A stretch of 64,000 bases of DNA from Sclerodactyla briareus (GCA_026419785.1 JAODTK010005886.1:1-64000), one strand, 5' to 3'; positions 1 through 11,954 are shown, counted from the first letter of the stretch. Translations and numbers: made by a program. The notes: generated by a model not told the origin, from the sequence alone.

Positions 1-94
1 CTTTAAATAGGTCAAGTAGTAGTACCAATTTCCTGGTTCTCTAAACTATTCGTAGGAAGAGAAAGAGAAGCCGCACAAATTTTTTTCTAAACAA

Positions 95-900
95 ATAATG
101 GAGTAGAAGTCGCTCGGCGATCATTCGAACAAAATGGCCTGGAATGACCCCTAGACTGGCCTGTTGACCTAAAATTCCTGAACACTCCGTATTGAACATT
201 GGTCAATGGCATGTATTCTGTAGTAGTTCAGTAGAAGGAGCTGTTTTGACAGTTTGTACCATAGTAGTTTTATGCATATTTGATTTTAACTGTAGGAGAA
301 GACCCTGGAACAAAATGTTTGGGAAGACCCGTAGATGACTTTCGAATCAACTCCCCGAACACCCCAAATGAACCATTGGTCAATGATAATACGACCAAGG
401 GTCCGCTGAACATCCAATTTAAAGTGTTGAGGAGGCCGCTTGACCGTTCGAAACAAATTGGCCAGAAAATGACTTGGACCTCAAATTCCGACACCCCACG
501 GCGTATGTATTAGTGGTCAATGAGCATTACGGACCAAAACTATCATGATCAAAGCCACCAAATCCAATCTGTGGTGGAGGCGAAGCAAGATGGACTCTTG
601 GCCAAAATAACCCCTAGTGACCTTAACCTCCAAATTCCCGAAAAGCCCCCGTATGTACCATTGGTCACTGATAATACTGGACCCAAGTTTCTATGAGGCT
701 CCCGTTTGAAACTGTAGGAGGAGAAGCATTTTTGGCAGTTTTTCGTTTAAAAACGACGAAAACTGACCCTAGATGACCTTTGACCTCAAACTTCTGAAAA
801 ACCCCCAGATGCCCCTTCACTCAGAGATCATTGTGACCCAAAGTTACATCATGATCGGACAGGCACACTGAGGAGTAGCAAGTGAAATCAATGGTTGACA
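95..900 (+). repeat. Repeat family B, degenerate tandem array
   Basis: About four to five diverged units of roughly 135-180 bp. Each carries a phrase like ccattggtcaatgataat (near 196, 376, 513, 660 and, weakly, 815), a taggaggagaag block and a tgacctttgacctcaaa block. Related arrays lie at 4490-5091, 19590-20345 and 23735-24740, all in this orientation. There is no coding content; short ORFs here are frames through the repeat. The array runs directly into the GATA microsatellite at 901. Confidence 0.75.
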
Positions 901-1164
901 GACTAATAGAGTAATAGATAGAGAGATAGATAGATAGATAGATAGATAGTAAGATGAGATAGATAGATAGTTAAAAAGATAGAAAGATAGCTAGATAGAT
1001 AGATAGGTAGATAGATGGATGGAGGGATGGATGGATGGATGGAATGGAGGGGACGGCGGACGGGACGGGGAGGACAGACAGACACAGAACAGACAGATAG
1101 ATAGATAGATAGATAGATAGAGCGATAGAAGATAGATAGTAGATAGATAGATAGATAGATAGAA
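901..1164. repeat. GATA/GGAT/GACA compound microsatellite
   Basis: Long runs of gata, interrupted by ggat and gaca runs around 1017-1095, then gata again to 1164. Apparent minus-strand proteins rich in Tyr-Leu-Ser-Ile are only the translation of this array. Confidence 0.95.
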
Positions 1165-2121
1165 TCTTAGGAAACCGCCAATTGTCCCCAGTTGCCCTGC
1201 AAGAAGAGAGGGAAGAAAAAATGTACCGTATTTTTAATTGTCTAATCAACCTAATCAAATGGTGGTAAGAGAGACGGGTTTGCTTGTTGCACGCGTTTTA
1301 TAACGCACAAGCTGTACAGGAGCTACGGTTTACTCGTTCCGCGGTGCTTTATTCTAACAGAAGCTCATATGATGGGATTCAATCAAATTCATGGAAAATC
1401 AAACACATCAGATTCAGAGAAAATGTTTAAGGACCCTACCTACTCAGTTTGGCGAAATTATTAACAAGTTGGAAATTTGAATATATTATGCAAATTAGGC
1501 AACATACAGAACTCTACTGACCCCAGCTGTAACTTCAAAATTATCTGGATCAATGGTGATTACAATCTACCGAGTTGTGGAAAATACAACAAAAAGTTGC
1601 ATATAATATGCAAAATAGACACAGTTAAATGCCTCCAGTGACCCCGACTCCACTTGAAATTTCTCGGGAACCATGGTAGACCACATCACCACGTTGCGGA
1701 AATCCGACAAACTGGAAAATTCGCCTTAAATTATGCAAATCAGACCACTTAATAGCATATTTCAGGCTGAAAATCTAATCAGTTCATCTACTGTCATCCA
1801 TTTGTCCTACATGCCTAACTATCACTGTCCGCACAGATGGTTCTTCGTTCGTAATCTTGCTAACAGCTTCAACAATAAATTACATAAAATTAGCTAATAA
1901 ACATCTTAATTAAATGACTTTGTGCCAAAATCTAATCAGTCGGTGTACCCAACCCCGGTGCTACACACAAATTTCGTCATACGGCCCCACGGTGGAGAAA
2001 TCCTGCTAACGAGCAAGTGTGGAAGCCACACACCAAACACACAACATACACACACACACCACACCACGCGCGCGCGCACCAAAGTGACCACTAAAGTCTC
2101 TCCTGAATCCATTCAGGCGAG
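1165..2121 (+). mobile_element. Repeat family A, copy 1 (5' truncated)
   Basis: Matches the right two thirds of the full copies at 9589-11244 and 26461-28094. Shared landmarks are a block of the form accctactgaccccagct, a tctcgggaaccatggtaga block, aattagaccacttaattagcatattt, a CA-rich tract near 2040-2075, and the terminus cctgaatccattcaggcgag. The 5' end starts directly after the GATA array. The 3' terminus abuts a LINE reverse-transcriptase fragment, so this copy probably inserted into that LINE. There is no ORF of its own; it is a non-autonomous element of unknown class. Confidence 0.8.
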
Positions 2122-2650
2122 CAAAGGGCGCCAAGAACGATCTTGGGGAGAAAACCACTAGTGACCTTTTGCAGGAGACGGATCCCCTGGTGACAAACGC
2201 GTTGTTGCCTATTGAGAAGTCACTGACGAATCCATTTAAGAATCCCCATGCAAAAACTTTCAATTTAAGCAAGAAACGCCCATGAGGTACCTTGTCAAAA
2301 GTTTTCTGAAAGTCTAGGAAAGTTTATATCAACAGCACCTGACCGGTAACGCACTAGTAACATCTTCCTCAATTCAAGAGATAGTTCAAACCGAAACGGA
2401 TTCCTCTGGAACCATGCTGAGAAACCTATTAGACCATACTCATTGAATAAGAATCGGCAATATGATCCGAAAGATGGGATTCTATCACCATGCAGACCAC
2501 ACTAGTAAGACCACGGCGTGAATTAAAAGGGGAGACCGGTTGCCTTCTAAAATTGGAACAAACCATTTGCTATCTCCAATCTCCGGAGCAGCACCTTCTG
2601 AAGGTTTATGGGAAGAATTGCTAATGGAACTGGTCGGCAAATATATGTGT
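2122..2650 (-). pseudogene. LINE reverse transcriptase fragment (frameshifted)
   Basis: Reading the minus strand downward from 2650 across several frames gives the finger-palm order of a non-LTR reverse transcriptase: HKPSEGAAPEIGD, then a stretch like KWFVPILEGNRSP, LTSVVCMVIESHLSDHI, an SQHGS-R segment (the QHGF region), and LDFQKTFDKVPHGRF. The last is the palm motif that carries the first catalytic aspartate. It ends in a degraded counterpart of the SGVPQGSxLGPLLF block near 2122-2160. About 175 of the usual several hundred RT residues remain, with at least three frame changes, so it is not functional. It is closest in style to CR1/L2/Rex-like LINEs; the clade is not resolved. It is truncated on one side by repeat A and on the other by a G/C-tract repeat. 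Confidence 0.85.
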
Positions 2651-2654
2651 AAAA

Positions 2655-2765
2655 TGCAAGGGCGAGCGAGCAGGGGGACGGGGGGGAGGCGTCCACCCAA
2701 GATTGTTGGGTTGGGGGGACGCAATGCATTTTGTCCCCCCCCCCAATATTTGAGCCCGACTGCTA
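2655..2765. repeat. G/C-tract sequence, likely edge of a DNA-transposon relic
   Basis: Contains gggggacggggggg, a ggggggacgc block and a run of about ten C. It resembles the G/C-tract edges of the 14430-15248 insertion and borders the RT fragment. It could be one end of a larger relic reaching 4339; this is inference. Confidence 0.4.
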
Positions 2766-3099
2766 TTCGCTGACACTGTATCCGACATCTATCCATCAGC
2801 AACCCATGTTAAACAAGGCATGATGAACTAAATGATCGGGTTGGGGAATTTGCTGTCCATTTTCGAAATTTTGCGCAGCTGCCGCGTGATATTCATCGGT
2901 GTCGGTGTGTTCAGACATATGAGGTACCTTGTGCAGGAAGACATATGATGTCCTAAACAAAAAATGCCTGGAAATTTAATTGCGGTTGTTCTCAAGTATC
3001 AATGAGGAGAAGGGTTCTCCTCCAAATCCCTATAGTTACATAGACTAGCTGCACCAGCTTAAGGTTGTTCTCCTTTATGGACGTTTGGCAAACAAATCG

Positions 3100-3745
3100 A
3101 TATCTTGAGGTGAAGGGGGGTTTGAGGACGACGGGGGTAGGTTACACCTGGCGGGATCGGTGATTGTTTATCTTATTTAGGTGCGACACTGTGAAAGTTG
3201 AGTGCACTACGCTGTGCACATACTATCACTAGGAGGGAACCACGGTGCGGCACGGCATCGACAATGCAACCAGGGAACGCCCCAAATCGCGTTGTCAGGA
3301 AGACATGATTTTTTCAAAAATTCAATGTGAGAAAAGGCTGTCCAAAGTGAAGTCCAAATATTGCCTTGAATGTTGATGGAATGCCCAAAAGTGTAAACTG
3401 CTGTTGTTGAAGGGAAGAATGGTGGGGTGATGAGGCTAAGGCTCAACCTAGCGGGGGAACAGATGATTTGTTGTTGGCAAAATATGGGTCTATCTGCAAA
3501 TTTAAAACTAGAGTTTTCGGCAAATCAATTTATGGGCGACTCTTTTTTGAAAGTTGGTGCGTGCACGGTGCACATATTAAGAGGGCCGGCACACGGTGCG
3601 GGTGGAAACCCCATAAAATAGTCACCGAAGATGCGGCAGGAAACGCCACAATGTCGTGCAAAGACATGATTAAAATATTTTTGGTTGAAGAAGTTTATAT
3701 CCAAAGAGTGCCCTGTCTTAGATGGAATGCCAAAGTGTAAAAATT
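3100..3745 (+). repeat. Two-unit tandem duplication, period about 350 bp
   Basis: Unit 1 (about 3100-3400) and unit 2 (about 3400-3745) share, in order: acctggcggg versus acctagcggg (3144, 3448), gaaagttg followed by gtgcaca (3193-3220, 3549-3570), a cacggtgcgg block, a gaaacgcc/gaacgcc-caaat/caatg block, agacatgatt, and gatggaatgcc-aaagtgtaaa (3373, 3721). The copies have diverged strongly. No credible protein is encoded. Confidence 0.65.
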
Positions 3746-4339
3746 TTCGCGCGCCCCCCGCTTCCGCGCGCGTTGCGGTTTAATCTGTGTTATACTCATT
3801 TGGACACAAGTTTGGCTCCAAGTAGAAAGTCCCTCCCTATGCCGCCTGTGGTCCGAAAAGAGATAAAAAACTGGGGCCGTATTTTCAAGTAAAAAACTCA
3901 GGGCCTGCCCTATCGTAAGTGATAGTCAGGGAGTGGGCAGTGCAATGTCGACTGTTGGTCAAATTGAATCCTGAAAAACCTTCGCGCTTCGCTCGAAGTG
4001 ATGGTGGTACATGCCAGTCGATTGATCCATTCATGACTGAAACCGCATTGATCGATATTCAGAATGGCACAGCACGCAACGCAAAACCTTGAAATTGCTC
4101 CCTATTGCGATAAGTTTTTGAAGAACCTTCACTTATGATAATAAAAAAAATTGTTTAGCCCAATGTTAGGAATGCTTGATTGTCCCAGAGGAATGGGAAG
4201 TTGCCGTTTCTGCAATCTAGGGGGTCGGCAAACGAAAAATTTTCAGGTACGCACGCGCAACCTGGGGGGCGCTCCGCTTAGTGGTCTTAATCCCTTGTCC
4301 GTCCCCCACCCAACCTCAAACACAAATCGCCGCCACTGA
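3740..4339 (+). mobile_element. Relic related to the 14430-15248 insertion
   Basis: About 4215-4310 matches 15150-15230: both read aaaaattttt/c, a cacgcgcaacc/acgcgccaacc segment, gggggcgctccgcttag, then ggtc and a C-rich stretch. The inverted gcgcgc hairpin at about 3745-3770 corresponds to the one at about 14815-14835. The right end, gccgccactg, read inversely starts CAGTGGCGG, like a hAT-type terminus. No intact left partner was found. It has no coding capacity. Confidence 0.5.
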
Positions 4340-4489
4340 TAAACTGGGATGAGTGTTATCGGAGTTGTGCATTGATTCAGTCATACGAGCTTGGATGATA
4401 CTGAGCGAGCCTTCCCTACCTACAATTCCTGTGCGACCCATACAGTACTATAGTCATAGAATATACTGTCACAAATCATTGCATCTGCA

Positions 4490-5091
4490 GGAGAAGTAGT
4501 AGCGTTTTGCAGTTGTCAACAACATGGCCCATTGTGACCTCAATGCCATTTGACCTTGACCTTTATTTTGGTCCATGATGACCCATTGGTCAATCAACAT
4601 TGTGACCGAGTGTGGTCAAGATGCCAACAAAAAACTTCCCGAAAGCCATGAGTATGTAAAGGCCAAAAACATTTGCAATTTGCAATATTATTTTTACAAT
4701 TTGAACAGGGCCACACTGCATGGGTCCTAAAATCCCTTGCAAACAATGAATTACGGCCACAGGCTACTCTCATGACTGAACAGCAGCACTGTGCAACAGA
4801 ATTTGTTCGGAGATACCGGCTGTATTTTTCATATAATGGCCCTAAAGCGCAAAGTGGAGTGCCCTGGGCCCAAATTCTCATACAACCCCCAATGGTCCTC
4901 TACCCATGGTGAAATTCATGAATGGGTAAAAAAAAAAAAATCCTGAACAACCCAACCCCCAAAAGAAACTGCTGGGTTGGACATCAATATGACCGAACAG
5001 CAAAGCTCTGTTGCTCCAAAATTGACCCATTTTGCCCCTTAATGCCTTTGAACCTTGCCCTTCAGTTGGTCAACGGTGACCCATCAGTCAC
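4490..5091 (+). repeat. Repeat family B block
   Basis: Carries the B landmarks: aggagaagtagtagcgttttgcag, tgaccttgaccttt, cccattggtcaatcaacat, and a second unit ending ggtgacccatcagtcactaaacagac. That terminus passes without a gap into gaca repeats, as the first B array passes into gata repeats. Poly-A of 12-13 bases at about 4928-4940. Confidence 0.7.
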
Positions 5092-5445
5092 TAAACAGAC
5101 AGACAGACATACCAACATAGACAGACTCCAGAAAGACCCAGAAACATACCGAGAATACAGTGGTAAAAACAGACAGAACATGACAAATAGATATATAGAT
5201 AGATATATAGAGCCATACAAACGGACGGACGGACGCATGGATGATGGATAGATGATGATGGATTGGATGGATGGATGGGGATTGATGGTGGACAGAACAA
5301 CAGACAGACAGACAGACAGACGGACGGACGGACGGACGGACTGAACGGACGGACGGACAGATAGTATAGATAGATAGATAGATCGCTAGATAGATAAATA
5401 GATAGATAGATAGATAAGATAGAAGATGATGATAGATAAATGTAC
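5092..5445. repeat. GACA/GACG/GGAT/GATA compound microsatellite
   Basis: Begins with gacagacagaca at the end of a B unit, continues through degenerate gata/gaca and gacg runs, and ends in gata runs before 5445. Long minus-strand ORFs of Ser-Ile-Tyr-Leu and Arg-Pro-Ser-Val composition are translations of the repeat. Confidence 0.95.
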
Positions 5446-5539
5446 TGGCACGACACAAAGCTTCAACCAGCATAGCTGGTTTGAGCTAAAAATTCCTTAT
5501 TATAAATGTCGAATTAGGAAAACACAAAAATGAGTCGTG

Positions 5540-6320
5540 GTGCCAAGGTAGGTCGGTAGCAGGCTTGGTATGTTGGTGTATGAGTTTGTTGGTATAGGTA
5601 GGTAGTATGTTGTCCGACATGTAATTTTTAAATTGTTAGCAGGTAGGTAGAGTGATAGCCTGAATAGATATTTTAGGTAACATGACGTAGATAGTTAGTA
5701 GGCAGGCAGGCAGCAAGGCAGGCAGGCAGGAAGGTAGGCAGGGTGGGGAGTTAGGTAGGTGATAGGTAATTCGGTAGATATTAGGTAGGTAGGTAGTGGG
5801 TGGGTAGTAGGTGTCGTTAGAGTAGGTAGATAGGTTGGGGTAGATATGTAGGTCGCTAGGTAGGTAGGTAGGGCGGTAGGGCCAGGCAGGAAGGCAGGTG
5901 GTGGGTTGGTAGGTAGTTAGATAGGTTGGTAGGTAGATAAGAAAGGATACGTTGGATAGGTAGGTAGGTAGGAGGTAGCGAGCTAGGTACGGGAGGTAAG
6001 TAGATAGGTAGGAGTAGGTAAGTAGTGGTAGAGAGTAGGTAGTTAGGTAGGATAGGTTAGTAGGTAAATAGGTAGCTATATAGTAAAGTTGGTGGGTTGG
6101 TAGGATGGCAGGGATAGGGTGGGGTATAGGTAGTAGGAGGTAGGAAGGTAGGTGGGTAGGTTGGTCGGTAGGTAGGTAGGAGGTAGGTAGGTAGGTAGGA
6201 AGGGAGGTGGTAGGTAGGTAGGTAGGAGTTGGGTAGGTAAGAGGAGGAGATCGAGGGAGGGAGTTAGGTAGGTAGGGTAGGCGGAGTATAGGTAGTAGGA
6301 GGTAGGTAGGCTCGACAGCT
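5540..6320. repeat. Degenerate GTAG/GGCA tetranucleotide array
   Basis: Almost 800 bp of taggtaggtaggt with ggca interruptions (about 5700-5745 and 5885-5900) and many single-base indels. G is strongly enriched on the plus strand. It is one of the longest simple arrays in the window, and its length here may be an assembly estimate. Confidence 0.93.
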
Positions 6321-8434
6321 CGTGTTCAGAATGATGAGGATTGCTGGACCGGGTAGTTGGGTAGAGGGGAGAAAGAATAATGCAAATAAAGGACGAATGA
6401 ATACTCTGGAATTATTCTACCACCAAATTATTGCCTAAATTGGTTCTTACAATATTAAAAAAAAACACTGGAGTTTCTTTTCATGATCTTCTTAAGCATT
6501 ACCTACCGCCGCCACTCCTGCATTGTAGAGCCTCGAGGATCAAAAACATTGCTGCCCACATGCTCACGTAATGACCCACCTAATTATGTAATACGGGTGA
6601 GAATTCACCATCGTTCCGCTTCATCGACTCACCTGGTTTATACGCTCTATTGGGATCGCCGCCACATCTGGCATCCTAGTTTCTCGAACGTGTTCGAAAC
6701 AACTCTTTCACGTATCCGGTGTCTCCGGAGAAAAAGAACCTGGACCCTTTAAGGCCAGTGACATACCAGCGCCCCAGAGTGAACGCAATGTAGTCCCGAG
6801 GCCCTCGGAGCGAACCCAATGCTTAGCTGAGTGAAATCACCTGGTAGTTGTAGTCCTGCTAGAGGTACCCACCCACGAGTCATGATCCATCACGTTCCTC
6901 GCACCGCACCCCCGATCCCACTACCATCGCTGTCGAGTTCTTCGGCACGACCAGCGAATTTTTCCCGTAAGCGCTAGTTCCGCTCCTGGACGCTGCAAGG
7001 TCCAAGTTGGTCGTAGTGGTTATGGCTGGATGGCCCACGCGTTGACCCCGATCTGGTGCCCAGTGGTCTTCCACGGTGATAGCGGGAGGGCGGAATCGCC
7101 TAACCGGAGAGCAAGCACCCACAGAGGACGGGCCGCACAGTCGTGGAATACAGATCGAAGAAGGAATCATCCCGTCGATCTGAACGAGAAGAGACGCATT
7201 ACCAATCCAAAGTCCCTTGATTCCTTGAAGGAGGGCTGTCTTTAGATCGTCCAAATTCATGTTGTTTGCCACTGGTAGGTATACACTCAATTCCCTATAA
7301 TATGTTGGCACAAGAGAAAAGAACTATTTGGAAGCCTGCATGTCTTAAAGGAAACATTATGGCATGACCGCTGTCTAATCTCATGAATCGTGTGTCTAAG
7401 AGCAATCGGTCAATGTGTAGTATATCGAACATAGTCTACGAATAAACAGTGTGATATTTCTTATGTGTGGTGTTTTTCCGTTTTTGTTGTTGTTTTGTGT
7501 TGTTTTGGTTTCTCTCTTTTTTTCTTTTTTTTCTCCGTACAAATGTGTAATTTATATTTGCCTTATTCGCTCCATTGAAAAACGCAATAATACTATAGTG
7601 AACAAAATATCAGTACTGGAATGGAACGTACCTGTGGACTGGGCTTGCTGCTTTAATGATACCGGGCATACTCCAGATAAGCTCGCCAATGTCGGATGAT
7701 GTGACGAAGCGAAAAAACATGGAAAACCCCCATTCCCGAGGATTGAAGGATCCAAAATATATATTTCCTTTTGATTCCACCCGGACAGGGAGACTGTGAA
7801 GTACGATGAACAGAAAAATAACAATGTTGATACAAGTACAGTAACATATTAAATCTGTACTGAAAAAAATTGACGTTTTCAAAGGACTTTAAGATAATAG
7901 ACCAACCATTTTTATCCCTTACTATTCTATATTCCTTTCTACGTTCTGCTAACAAAATCGACAGTTTTGCTAACATTTCAAGCCTCCCCCAAAATCTCAT
8001 TCAGAACCGTGAATGCGATTATTTAATCCAATAATTATTGCAGCAAAATGTAAGTCCGGCTATCTGATTGTGTCTTTCCACGACTCTCAGACTCCCTGTG
8101 ACGCAGTCAACCATGTGTGATAACAGCAACTAACGTGAACAAACACGGAGTTGATCATTCTGAATTAGGCTAGGCTAGGATTCCACATGTGCGAAAGCTC
8201 GGTGCAGGCGGTATGAACATACGAAAAAATCGCTGTTTTTTTGCATGGATAGATCAGAAGCGGGGTCATCAAATCTAGCAACTCATAAATTTAGGCTGAA
8301 TTGGTGTCCAATCGTACTCAGCATGGCAACTATAATAGATTTGAGTGATTTGATTTCTAACGGGTGCCAGAAAGCCAATTAATGCTCACCTAGGAACCCT
8401 TGGCCGTATAGTCTTGGTAATTCGCCTTCTCTTC
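6321..8434. other. Unassigned DNA, no supported gene
   Basis: A minus-strand ORF of 143 codons (6880-7311) is the longest open frame. Its opposite strand is also open for 71 codons and no domain is recognisable, so I do not call it a gene. A T-rich stretch with short TTG runs lies at about 7463-7540. Nothing else stands out. Confidence 0.5.
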
Positions 8435-8890
8435 TCGACTAGCAGACTAGTGCCCTCCCCAGAAAAATGATAGAGGCAGGGGCCGGGGTGTAACTAATCC
8501 CAACCTCTCCCGAACCGTGGCCATTTTAAAGTCCCCTCCGAAAGGACTATCAGTAACACCTCCTGGAACCGACCACTTTCCTCTTTTCCAAGTTCAACGT
8601 GACTGCTCACAACCTGACGACTAACTTAATTCAATAACCAGTAACCAACTCCAGTACGCCGGAAAATCCAACTTGCATTACAGAACCATGAGTGAACACA
8701 CCAAGACCTCGTCCCACATCGCAACTGCGAGTACGTACACCTAGGCAAAATTGCCCTTGGAATTTCGAATCCGGAATATATTGCTTGCAAAGTGTCACTG
8801 ATAGCCCTCTAACCAATGCTTGCCGCTCAAACGTCTATAAGTAATATTCCGCAATAAAGCGGATTCGTCATGATAATAGCACCTCTGTAC
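8435..8890 (-). mobile_element. SINE-like repeat S, copy 1
   Basis: On the minus strand this matches 28330-28640 (plus): cactttgcaagcaatatattc, then a ggacgaggtcttg block followed by ttcactcatggttc, then aaagtggtcgg-ttccagg, gtcctttcggaggg-gac, taaaatggcc, and ggttgggatta. The 3' core, with a gggac-ttaaaat phrase, recalls the gacgttaaa core of several metazoan SINE families. No protein is encoded. Confidence 0.6.
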
Positions 8891-9588
8891 ACGCTTGAAT
8901 TAAGTGAATATACCGACCAACTATCTGACGTTTAATATACCGCAGATTCCATGTTACCGTTTGAGTCATGAAACAACATGGAAACTGTTCCCCCCCCGGC
9001 CGGATTTTTCTTGTTTTTTTATTCTCCGAATGCCTAATTTGAGATCTTCATCGTATTTAACTACGCCTCTCCACCGAAGTGCGCAACGCGATTCACTATC
9101 AACCGGATCACGGGAATCAAACATGGCCTTCTAACAACCCGGGAGAGAACATATCGGACTGCTCAATCAATAGGGTTGTTTTATTGTTAGACTACAACAA
9201 TATACGTTTTTCTTGTAGTTTTGTAAGTTGTTCTATTGGATATTTATTCACCACTAGTAGTTCATCTTATTTTTTGTTTGCAAAACCCAATAGCTCAGCT
9301 TTTCTGAAATCACTATATAAGCTTGATTTTTGTGCCATTAAAATGGATAGGATATTCCCTAAAGAGCTCTTAATTAGGGCTGTTTTTCTAACCAAAAAAA
9401 TATTCTGTTGATCCCATGGTGGCGTCACATTCTATAACCACACCAATACGAATTCTAACCATTAATTTACGTGCATTTCACTATAGATAGATAAGTGCCC
9501 ATGCAGTAATGGAGCGACGTCTCGAGTTCCTATATTATATATACAATCACAGATTCAGCAAGAATGATTAAACGGCTATTAACCACAA
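8891..9588. other. Unassigned DNA
   Basis: AT-rich sequence with one plus-strand ORF of 110 codons (9079-9411) of low-complexity Phe/Ser/Leu composition and no recognisable motif. No repeat match noticed within the window. Confidence 0.4.
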
Positions 9589-11244
9589 GCCGATCGCCAA
9601 AAAGTGGTCTCGCCTGGTTGAGCGAATCGGTGGTTTTCTATTATCCACTACACAAACGACCAACCAGTTCAAGCAGACCATGGTCATGTCAACGAACATC
9701 ACATCTTTTTACATTTGCAACATATAACACATAAAAGTTTCTAAAAATTCCTAAAATACTGACCAATAAAGTTTGACTTTTAGTATAAAAGTCACTTGAT
9801 TGCTTTCTTCTTTTTTCTTCTGCCCACCCCCCCCCTCACTCTTTCTCACTTTTGACCAAAATCCAACTTGACATGTTCCACATACCCCTTCCCCATACAC
9901 CAACAAACCATCCCTACGCGGCAGTCAAGGATGTCCCAAAATATATCTTATAGGAAACCTCCACATTCGTCCCACTCTCTTAATTTGCTATTTTTTGACG
10001 TCATAATTTGACATAGTATAGAACATCACAGACCATTTCCATGTACCAGCCTTGAATAAACAACACATCGGTTATTATACTTGATGGGCAAGCTCTTGAC
10101 CCTTCAAGCCCCTATATAAAGTAAATGTGGCCTGTCGTTAAGAGAGAAGATTTTCTATTCAGGACATTTGCTTATGGCATGTGGTGCACAAAGTAAATGG
10201 AAATGGTGCAATCCAGGCACATATCCGAAGAGGGGGGGGGTGGATTAGCATGCGTCCCCAGGCAAGAGAGAGGAAAAAGAAAAATGTTACAGTATTTTTT
10301 GTGTAGGTCTAATCAACTTAATTAAATTGGTTGGGGTAGAGAGGATTTGCTTGTGGGCAGCTTATAACTGCAGTACAAATTGTCACCAGGGAGCTATAGT
10401 TTAACTCGTTCCTAAGTGCTGTATTCTAACAGACGCTATTATCTGATGGAATTCAATCAAATTCAGAACATCAAACACATCAGCTTCAGATAAATGTAAC
10501 GACCATACCTACTGAGTGGTGAAATTCTTCCAAGTTCCAAGGAAATTTAATATAATATGCAAAATGGGCACATACAATGACCTCTACTACTGACCCCAGC
10601 TTTACCTCAAAATGCTCATTATCAAAGGAAGATCACATCTACCAAGTTTCGTAGAAATCTAACAAACTTCCAAAAATTGCAAAAATATGCAAATTAGACA
10701 CATTAAATCGATTTCATTCCTTATACTGATCCCACATTTAAATTTCTCGGGAACCATGGTAGACCACATCCACCAAGTTTCGTGAAAATCCGACAAACTT
10801 CAAAAAATTCGCATAAATATGCAAAATAGACCACTAATTAGCATATTTTAGGCTGAAAATAATTTTTCATCTACCCGTCATCTACCAGTTCTCCGTTCAT
10901 CGACCCGTTCATGCAAGCCAAACTACATCACTGTAAGCACATACGGTTCTTGGCAATCTTGCTAATGAGCCTTATTAAACAGTAAATTAATAAACAAGTA
11001 ATACCCAAAATTAATTAATGAATTGTGATGCCCAAAATCTAATCATCTTGTGTACACCCATCCCCATGTTACACACGAAATTTCGTCATAATCGGCCTCA
11101 TGGTTTGTGAGAATCCTGCTAACAAGAAAGTGTGATATACACACAAGCACACGCACACAAACACCTACACGCATACAATACCACACACAACATACGCCCA
11201 AAAGTGACCACTAAGGTCTGCTCCTGATTCATTTAAGGCGAGAC
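9589..11244 (+). mobile_element. Repeat family A, copy 2 (complete, about 1.65 kb)
   Basis: Aligns along its length with 26461-28094. The left end is cgatcgccaaaaagtggtct followed by cgcctgg, and the right end is gattcatttaaggcgagac. GTCTCGCCT at 9607-9615 is perfectly inverted at 11236-11244. The octamer aaaaagtg lies just outside both nonamers (9599-9606 and 11245-11252), which looks like a target duplication. However, the left one sits in sequence shared with copy 5, so it may be element sequence. An internal CA-rich tract lies at about 11130-11190, as in other copies. No ORF longer than about 60 codons: non-autonomous, class unknown. Confidence 0.8.
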
Positions 11245-11252
11245 AAAAAGTG

Positions 11253-11954
11253 TTGTTATACGTCAATGATTACAAATGGATAGGGTCACAAATGCTTCAG
11301 CCACGATCGAAGTGTTAGTCAGGCCCAGTGAGTTAAATATATTTTCGCTCGCAGGCATTATATTGCCTTGTCTAAATAAATTGAAGAAGTAGAACATGTT
11401 GTAATGTCTCCGGTATTATCATGAAAGACAAGAGATCATCAGGATTAAAGTTCAATGAGAATACCCATTTGTGTTTGCGCTCGATCTCTATACTCAAAAC
11501 ATTGTAAAAATTCTCCAGCAGTCGTGGCACTGCGTCCTTCGAATTAGGCACAAGTTTTAAGATTAAATGGCACTATATATAGGTAATATCTTAGAAGAGT
11601 CGATTAGAAGATAGTCGACACTGAGTTTCAACCACATATCCACATGATACGAGGAGTCAGTCATGTTGTATTGAAATAATTTATTTTTGTGGAAGAATTA
11701 ATATGCAATATTTCGACATCGGATCTCTATGACTAAGCGGATCTCATTCCCAATTGATGACGAATACTTCCACCTCCACAATGATTTTGGACTACAAATT
11801 ACCACCACCAATGAATGAGGGACTCTTGCCTAACTGTCTTGATCATTCTATTAGTAAAACCGACCACTGTCAATTATTTGATCCTCACAGGGCATGCAGA
11901 AGAGAAGAAAGCTTTTGTGAATTCAAAGGAAAATTGAAGAATGAGTTATGAGTT
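11253..11954. other. Unassigned DNA
   Basis: No repeat match or credible coding block found. A 65-codon plus ORF at 11754-11951 has no recognisable motif. Confidence 0.4.

Noticed and set aside
903..1258. Minus-strand ORFs of Tyr/Leu/Ser/Ile repeats
   Set aside because: These are direct translations of the GATA microsatellite.
5540..6320. Regularly repeated short words that could suggest a CRISPR-like array
   Set aside because: The repeat is a degenerate GTAG tetranucleotide with no constant-length unique spacers. It is a eukaryotic microsatellite.
6880..7311. 143-codon minus ORF
   Set aside because: The opposite strand is also open over half of it, no motif is visible, and no splice or promoter context was found.
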